Below are positions 58,778-64,000 of a stretch of DNA of 64,000 nucleotides, in pieces. A program made the translations under genes and the position numbers. This stretch comes from Gimesia sp. (GTDB taxonomy: Bacteria; Planctomycetota; Planctomycetia; Planctomycetales; Planctomycetaceae): contig PAJV01000049.1 of assembly GCA_002706765.1 (NCBI GenBank), positions 62,001 to 126,000 on the forward strand, written 5' to 3'. The notes beneath the pieces are model-generated. The model was not told the DNA's origin and made no database searches. It saw only the letters and a list, made by a program, of their open reading frames with translations. Each line of letters starts with the position of its first letter. Position 1 is the first letter of the stretch.

Positions 58778-59342
58778 ATTCTTCTAAAAAAGTAAGTGAC
58801 ATTTAAACTTCAATCACTCTGGTTTGAGCCCACCAGAGATATCTGGAAGTGGTTGCCCCGTATCACGTAACGTTCCCATTGGTAATCAAATACAGGACTA
58901 CCAATACATTAGAATTATCATTTTCCACGCTGTCAACGCATCCAAGCTGCTTTAACCGGAATGCTTAATTTGAAAAAAATGGTTTACTCCATCTGTTTCA
59001 GGTCCTGAAAAAATTCCCCTGCTTAAATTGAGGGAATCGATTCAGTCTAAGTTGCATGTTGAATGCAAAATAAATTGTAAGTCTTGTTGGGTATTGATCT
59101 TAGTGAAGCAGTTGGTAGGATGGATAGAATGTGAAGCAGAAGTGTGTGTATGTCTTCTGCAGCTATCTACGTCATTATAATGTTGAGCGTTGGAGAAATA
59201 AACGAAATTTTTCATATTAATTCCAAAGAGAATTAACTGATCAACGTGTGTTTTCTGGCTGTCTGCCGGCGGACAGCACCCTGAATCAGACTGGTTCTCT
59301 CATCAGTAAAACTATTGCACTCGATTCCTGAGGAGTAACACC
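58778..59342. other. Intergenic region upstream of the sulfatase, 565 bp
   Basis: AT-rich divergent spacer. Near its right end there is a loop-less near-palindrome at 59258-59277: GCTGTCTGCC against GGCGGACAGC, one position differing. It is 65 bases before the sulfatase start. No clear promoter and no RNA gene were seen. Confidence 0.45.
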
Positions 59343-60668
59343 GTGAACTCATTTTTAAAGTGGTCTTTGCCTCTGCTCGTGATTTTGTGTCTCAGCCTGT
59401 TTCCCAAATCGATACAGGCTGAACCCAAATCCAGTCATCCGAATATTGTGATGATTATTTCAGATGACCAGGCCTGGAATGATTACGGTTTCATGGGCCA
59501 CGATGTGGTCGAAACACCCTCCCTGGATAAGCTGGCTTCTGAGAGCGCGGTATTCAAAAGAGGTTATGTTCCCGTCAGTCTCTGCCGTCCCAGTCTGATG
59601 ACGATGATTACAGGCTTATATCCGCATCAACATAAAATTACCGGCAACGATCCTCCCAAAGGGATGGACCGGCAAAAGCTGTTAAAACATGTCAAAAACG
59701 TGGACTGCCTGCCTGAACTGCTGGGAAAGATCGGTTATCAAAGTTTTCAGTCTGGAAAATGGTGGGAAGGAAATCCTTCACTGGCCGGTTTCACGGCTGG
59801 GATGACTCATGGCGATCCCAAACGGGGGGGCCGCCATGGCGATCTGGGATTGAAAATCGGTCGGGAAGGTATGACGCCCGTATTTGACTTCATTGACGGT
59901 TGTGGTGACAAACCATTTTTCCTGTGGTATGCTCCTTTTCTGCCCCATACTCCTCATAATCCGCCACAACGACTGTTAGACAAGTATCGCAGTTCTGATT
60001 TGCCTATCGAATTGTCTTATTATTATGCGATGTGTGAATGGTTTGATGAAACCTGTGGGCAGTTGATGAGTCATCTGGATGAAAAAGGTCTCACAGAAAA
60101 TACCATCGTGGTGTATGTCACCGATAACGGCTGGATTCAATACGTGCCCGAAACGGATCAGGAACGCCAGAAAATGAAACGGCGTTTTCGGTACGCTCCC
60201 AAATCGAAACGGAGCCCCTATGATGGCGGAATTCGGACCCCCATCATGTTTCGCTGGCCGGGAAAAATTAAACCGGCCGAGTATGATACACTGGTCAGCA
60301 GCATTGATATCGCACCCACTCTGCTTGCAGCTGTCGGCCTGAAACCGTCCCGGGAAATGCAGGGGATCAACTTACTGGAGGTAATGCGCCAGGACGGGAA
60401 AACAGACCGTGATGCTCTGTTTGGTGATATTTATGAGCACGATATGATCGATATCGACGATCCTGCTTCCAGCCTGAAATACCGCTGGTGCGTCCAGGGA
60501 GACTGGAAGGCAATCTTTCCGAGTTCGCGGCTGAAAGAGGAAAAAGTGGAATTGTACAACATCACCGCAGATCCCTTCGAGCAGCAGAACCTGGTTTCGG
60601 AGAATCCTGAAAAAGCCAGGCAGCTTTTGAAACTGACAGACCAGTGGTGGGATCCAGGTGCCCATTAG
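59343..60668 (+). CDS. Sulfatase, exported (S1 family)
   Basis: 441 residues from GTG at 59343, with GAGGAG about eight bases before it. Signal peptide at about 1-27. Metal ligands: MIISDDQAW (Asp-Asp) near the start and VYVTDNGW (Asp-Asn) later; a basic SGKWWEG and the C-terminal alpha/beta subdomain are present. The modification site reads CRPSLMTMITG with Cys81; the residue usually Arg in CxPxR is Leu85, while an Arg stands directly after Cys. Formylglycine formation is therefore plausible but not guaranteed. The enzyme probably removes sulfate from a polysaccharide in the periplasm. It is a single-gene unit. Its substrate cannot be told. Confidence 0.92.
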   Translation: MNSFLKWSLPLLVILCLSLFPKSIQAEPKSSHPNIVMIISDDQAWNDYGFMGHDVVETPSLDKLASESAVFKRGYVPVSLCRPSLMTMITGLYPHQHKITGNDPPKGMDRQKLLKHVKNVDCLPELLGKIGYQSFQSGKWWEGNPSLAGFTAGMTHGDPKRGGRHGDLGLKIGREGMTPVFDFIDGCGDKPFFLWYAPFLPHTPHNPPQRLLDKYRSSDLPIELSYYYAMCEWFDETCGQLMSHLDEKGLTENTIVVYVTDNGWIQYVPETDQERQKMKRRFRYAPKSKRSPYDGGIRTPIMFRWPGKIKPAEYDTLVSSIDIAPTLLAAVGLKPSREMQGINLLEVMRQDGKTDRDALFGDIYEHDMIDIDDPASSLKYRWCVQGDWKAIFPSSRLKEEKVELYNITADPFEQQNLVSENPEKARQLLKLTDQWWDPGAH

Positions 60669-60700
60669 GGTGCATCACAATAGGGGCTCTCAGTCTGTTA

Positions 60701-60753
60701 TACCCGGTTCAGATTGCCCTGAAGACGCTCCAGTAAAACGGGCCACAGTCTAA
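60701..60753. repeat. Dispersed intergenic repeat, copy B
   Basis: Second copy of the element at 56590-56643. Here TTCAG and CTGAA inside it could pair. It sits 32 bases after the sulfatase stop and just before a terminator hairpin. Confidence 0.65.
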
Positions 60754-60768
60754 GTGCAAATGATAGAA

Positions 60769-60807
60769 AATCAGAGCAGCCCGTCGCTGGACTGCTCTGA
60801 TTTCTTT
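60769..60807. terminator. Bidirectional terminator
   Basis: ATCAGAGCAG (60770-60779) pairs with CTGCTCTGAT (60792-60801), flanked by an A-run and followed by TTTCTTT. It lies between the convergent sulfatase and the small exported protein. Confidence 0.85.
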
Positions 60808-60935
60808 GCCACTTTTAAAGAACAGGAAAGTCAGACTTCACCTGGTTTCCTTTTTCACTCACATCTCCTGGACAGACCAGTCGAATCGACGGTGTCGATT
60901 TAATTGTGAGATCATAAGGCTACCTGGGATGTTCT

Positions 60936-61253
60936 TTAATGACGATGGTGGCGTCGTCCACCATGCCAGTGTCCTGTCTGGTGATAGTCATAGTGACCTG
61001 GTACGTAATGATAATGGTTTCTGTGGCGCTGGAAGCCACCGGGATGATAGTCATAATGGCTGGTATCATGCCAGAATGAGTGACGGCGTCCATGATAATA
61101 AGGGGTGCGGTTATAGCCCCGGTTTCCATAATACCCGCCAAAACCATTACCCAGAGTAATTCCGAAATTCACGCCACCAGCTTGAGCCGTGGATGTCGTT
61201 CCCACGAATGCCAAACCTGCGAATGCGACACAAATGATCAATAATTTTTTCAT
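60936..61253 (-). CDS. Small exported His/Tyr/Gly-rich protein
   Basis: 105 residues. Signal peptide at 1-25 (IICVAFAGLAFVGTTSTAQA). The mature part of about 80 residues is extremely rich in His, Tyr, Gly and Arg (for example RTPYYHGRRHSFWHDTSHYD and the C-terminal GHWHGGRRHHRH), without Cys. Such proteins may bind metals or be part of surface material, but no family or function is known. GAGAG precedes the ATG. It stands between two terminators/spacers as its own unit. Confidence 0.7.
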   Translation of the reverse strand: MKKLLIICVAFAGLAFVGTTSTAQAGGVNFGITLGNGFGGYYGNRGYNRTPYYHGRRHSFWHDTSHYDYHPGGFQRHRNHYHYVPGHYDYHQTGHWHGGRRHHRH

Positions 61254-61513
61254 CTCTCTATTCCTTAAAAGAAATCACAGTCTTGTTTGATTTTCACGAC
61301 CGCTTTTGAAAGATGTTAAAAAGCAGGGATTGTGCCAATTAAACGGGAAATGCTGTAAGTGGCTTTTAGGATTGGCTTTAATGAAAATGACGCTAATCAG
61401 GATAAAGTAGAGTGTGCGCTCAAAATGATAAAAGTGACATCGTTTTGATGATTGTTTGCCGACCGTTTTCGGCAGAAAGCTGCAGATGGCAATTCCGTCA
61501 GAGGCTTTAAGGG

Positions 61514-64000
61514 TCAGCCATTGGTGCGAATGGTCATGGCTTTAATCGGAGCCAGCAGGCGACTGAAGTCGCGGACCCGGTCCATGGTCATCGAGATTTC
61601 TTCCTGCAGTTTCTCGGTATGGGATCCATATCCCAGACGCCTGGCAAGGAACTCGAACTCTTCCTGATCTTGAGGCGGGACTGTTAAATCCTTTGCGTTG
61701 CCTCGGACCATACGCAGTGCATCGATGAGCCTGCGAAGGAAGATATAGGCATTGCGAAGTTTTACGTAATCATCAGGACTGATCAATCCCAGTTCTTTGA
61801 GCGCGTCAATCCCTTCCAGTGTATTCGTGGTTCGTAAGCCTGGATTCCGATGACCATAGGTAATCTGCATGCCCTGGATCAGGTATTCACAATCAACGAG
61901 ACCACCATCGCCGAGTTTGGCATTAATGGTCCCTCCTTTGACGAGTTGCTGAATCTGCTTCTCGCGCATGGCGAGCATCGCTGCGACATCGAATGGTTTC
62001 CCGCCATAGATAATGGTGTCCCGCATGCGGACAATCTGGTTTCCGAATTCTTCATCGGCGGCAATCGGGCGCAGTTTAACCAGTGCCTGTCTTTCGTAAG
62101 GCCAGGCGGCTCCTTCATGAGAAAAGTAACTCTGAAATGCTTCGGCTGAAACGGCCAGACTGCCTGCCTGACCATAAGGTCGCAGACGAAGGTCAATCTG
62201 AAAAATGCCTTCGCTTCTGGTCTTGATCATCTTACTGAATTTTTCGACCAGCTTCAGGTAGTATTCATTATTGGTGATGATTTCAGGTCCGGTGGTCTGC
62301 CCGGAACCTTCGTAGATAAACATCAGCTCAATATCCGAGGCGAAGCCCAGTTCGCGACCGCCACACTTACCCAGTGCGCAGATGGAAATGCGACAGGGAT
62401 CTTCCGTTTCCAGTTGAGGAACTCCATACCGTTCTTTCAGTTGCAGATCGCAGATTTCGTAGGCACCCTGGACGACGACTTCCGCGACATCGGTCAGTTC
62501 ATCGGAAAACTGACCGAATTCAGAGATATGCCCCAGGATATGACGCATGTCGGTCCGCAGCATGGCACGATCTTTGAAGGCGTTCAGGCGTTCCTGCTGA
62601 TCTTCCGGCGAAGATGCTTCTGCCAGTTCCCGTGCGAGTTCGGCTTTTAACTCTGCGAAGGTGATACGGGTTTTTAATTCTTCCACATTGGCAACGACCG
62701 GGAAAAGATTCGAATGCTGCAGACGCAGGAAGTCTTCCCAGAGGAAATCACTTACGCCCAGCAGCCTGGCCAGCGCGCTGAGTACGCTGGTGCGTTCGAG
62801 TGATGAAATCTCTTCGACCCAGTTTGGCTGTTTAAACAAGTGCTCCAGGAATTCACGGAAATGCAGTAAGGCTGCTTCCGGATTGGGTGAGCGAGGCAGC
62901 AGATGCGTGAAATGTTTGATGAGTACGATTGCCGCCCGCAATCCCTGTTGTTGCGCTTCGGCACTGATTTTTTCCCCTTTGTCATCCGTAACATACAGGA
63001 CATCGCTGACTTTGGTTCCTTCTGAATCAATGACCATTCTGGCGATATCGATGCCACTCATGGAGAGCGCATTGGTCAGTTCATAAAGGAAGCCAATCGT
63101 GTCTTCAGACTGAATTCTTAAAATGGTGTAGCGAGGGTCCGTGTCATTATCCAGTTCAATATCGACGGGATACAACATCTGGCTGGCCTGGGGCAGATCG
63201 TGCAGGGCTGCCGCGACCCGCTTGGCCAGTTCTCCCACAGCTTCCTGGGTTTTTCCGGTTTCTACTTTATGCAGCAGTTCTGTCAGGTCATTTTTATAGC
63301 TGGTCCAGACGGATGGCTGGACGGCTTCATCAGATGCTTTGACATCAAGTACGATCACGAATTTCCGGGTACTTTTCGATTTCTCACTGGGCTTGGAAGC
63401 ACGGCCTTGCGAGGAAGCAGCAGGCTTGACCTTCTGATTGGTAAACAGGTGCCCCTGTTGAATATCAAAGCCGTAGACAAACAGCAGGCCACAGATCAGG
63501 GACAGGTCGCCGGTCTGGTCGAAACCCACCATGGTGAGGCGTAACTGATTGTCCGGAATCTTTTCTGTTTGAAGTTCTACATTGTTGCTTTCGCTCAGCT
63601 TGCGTGCCATCTGGCTGTGTTTTTCGATTTCCGCTTCGTTAAACACTTTTGTGTACGAGGCAGCCATCATGCCGATCGGATTGCTTTCCTGCTCGGACTG
63701 CGCCGCATGCGGACCGGAATCGGACGGGGAATCATAGATATACTTTTTGAAGATGTTTCGTACGGCTTTACGATGTTGTTCGTAATATTGAACGAGCTGC
63801 TGACCTTCCTGAAAATCGAGTCTTCGGGCGAGGTATGCCAGTTCCCGTTCATCGGTGGGCATGCGATGTTCCTGGTTATAATGCATCAACTGCAGTGCGT
63901 GTTCAATTTTCCTGAAAAAGACATAACCGCTGGTCAGGTGCCGATATTCGTCTGCCTGGATCAGACCGTGGTCAACCAGCCTGACCAGTCCATCGAGTGT
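61514..64000 (-). CDS. GlnE-like adenylyltransferase with tandem ACT domains (5' end outside window)
   Basis: 828 residues are visible; the frame stays open to the right window edge, so the gene is cut (an in-frame TTG/ATG near 63889 is not the start). From the visible N-terminus: the end of a GlnE-type adenylyl-removase helical domain (ADEYRHLTSGYVFFRKIEHA); two ACT-like units (MVGFDQTGDLSLICGLLFVY and EDTIGFLYELTNALSMSGID followed by VSDVLYVTDDKGEK), which are GlnD-like; then a helical part and the C-terminal adenylyltransferase domain with GGRELGFASDIELMF (62318-62372) and LRPYGQAGSLAVSAEAF, KLGDGGLVDCEYLIQG. The usual DxD reads DIE. The expected role is adenylylation control of glutamine synthetase; the ACT pair suggests direct glutamine sensing. 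Confidence 0.85.
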   Translation of the reverse strand, partial: TLDGLVRLVDHGLIQADEYRHLTSGYVFFRKIEHALQLMHYNQEHRMPTDERELAYLARRLDFQEGQQLVQYYEQHRKAVRNIFKKYIYDSPSDSGPHAAQSEQESNPIGMMAASYTKVFNEAEIEKHSQMARKLSESNNVELQTEKIPDNQLRLTMVGFDQTGDLSLICGLLFVYGFDIQQGHLFTNQKVKPAASSQGRASKPSEKSKSTRKFVIVLDVKASDEAVQPSVWTSYKNDLTELLHKVETGKTQEAVGELAKRVAAALHDLPQASQMLYPVDIELDNDTDPRYTILRIQSEDTIGFLYELTNALSMSGIDIARMVIDSEGTKVSDVLYVTDDKGEKISAEAQQQGLRAAIVLIKHFTHLLPRSPNPEAALLHFREFLEHLFKQPNWVEEISSLERTSVLSALARLLGVSDFLWEDFLRLQHSNLFPVVANVEELKTRITFAELKAELARELAEASSPEDQQERLNAFKDRAMLRTDMRHILGHISEFGQFSDELTDVAEVVVQGAYEICDLQLKERYGVPQLETEDPCRISICALGKCGGRELGFASDIELMFIYEGSGQTTGPEIITNNEYYLKLVEKFSKMIKTRSEGIFQIDLRLRPYGQAGSLAVSAEAFQSYFSHEGAAWPYERQALVKLRPIAADEEFGNQIVRMRDTIIYGGKPFDVAAMLAMREKQIQQLVKGGTINAKLGDGGLVDCEYLIQGMQITYGHRNPGLRTTNTLEGIDALKELGLISPDDYVKLRNAYIFLRRLIDALRMVRGNAKDLTVPPQDQEEFEFLARRLGYGSHTEKLQEEISMTMDRVRDFSRLLAPIKAMTIRTNG

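Overview
The window is a stretch of a planctomycete chromosome. The evidence is the gene families: planctomycete-type cytochrome/DUF1549-DUF1553 proteins next to DUF1501 proteins, a PVC-type membrane-bound dehydrogenase with a C-terminal haem domain, a Rhodopirellula/Verrucomicrobium-type ECF sigma factor coupled to a FecR-domain protein, and a giant surface protein with the LEPR-XLL-like N-terminal motif (LEDRTLL). The overall look resembles Gimesia/Planctomyces-like genomes, but the genus is inference. No rRNA, tRNA, CRISPR array, transposase or phage gene was seen.

Left part (1-11.3 kb): the C-terminal part of FeoB (cut by the window edge) with its small Cys-rich partner; an SPFH/band-7 membrane protein; a two-gene catabolic-looking operon (HpaI-type aldolase, then an amidohydrolase-aminotransferase fusion) facing a divergent FadR-type regulator whose promoter and a repeated box can be read in the sequence; an ECF sigma factor/FecR pair with a TAATG junction; two small exported proteins.

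11.3-21.5 kb: a minus-strand operon encoding a VWA-domain membrane protein (804 aa), a very large coiled-coil membrane protein (1247 aa) and a Gln/Lys-rich exported protein; a small helical protein; then murC-murB on the plus strand with a 44-nt overlap, which shows a peptidoglycan pathway.

21.5-38 kb: minus-strand operon PSCyt/DUF1549-DUF1553 protein, DUF1501 protein, PQQ-like beta-propeller; a second DUF1501 gene downstream of a second HpaI aldolase; an unknown exported protein; guaA; the PVC dehydrogenase-HEAT-cytochrome c protein; an outer-membrane barrel-like protein.

38-56.5 kb: one 17.6-kb gene (about 5861 aa) coding for a mosaic surface protein: parallel beta-helices, seven copies of a ~110-residue repeat, five Ig-like units, four choice-of-anchor/beta-helix modules, three Calx-beta domains, a cohesin-like region with a dockerin pair, and two separate zinc-metalloprotease motifs, one of which sits inside a beta-helix module. 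It is followed by a strong terminator.

56.5-64 kb: a cupredoxin-like exported protein, an endonuclease/exonuclease/phosphatase-family protein, a small CxxCH protein, a sulfatase, a His/Tyr/Gly-rich exported peptide, and the 3' part of a GlnE-like adenylyltransferase that carries tandem GlnD-like ACT domains (cut by the right edge). A ~54-bp intergenic repeat occurs twice in this part. Convergent gene pairs are usually separated by clear bidirectional hairpin terminators.

Functionally the window mixes housekeeping (FeoB, MurC/B, GuaA, GlnE) with a degradation and cell-surface set (sulfatase, DUF1501/PSCyt proteins, PVC dehydrogenase, giant adhesin/peptidase) typical of planctomycetes that live on complex polysaccharides.
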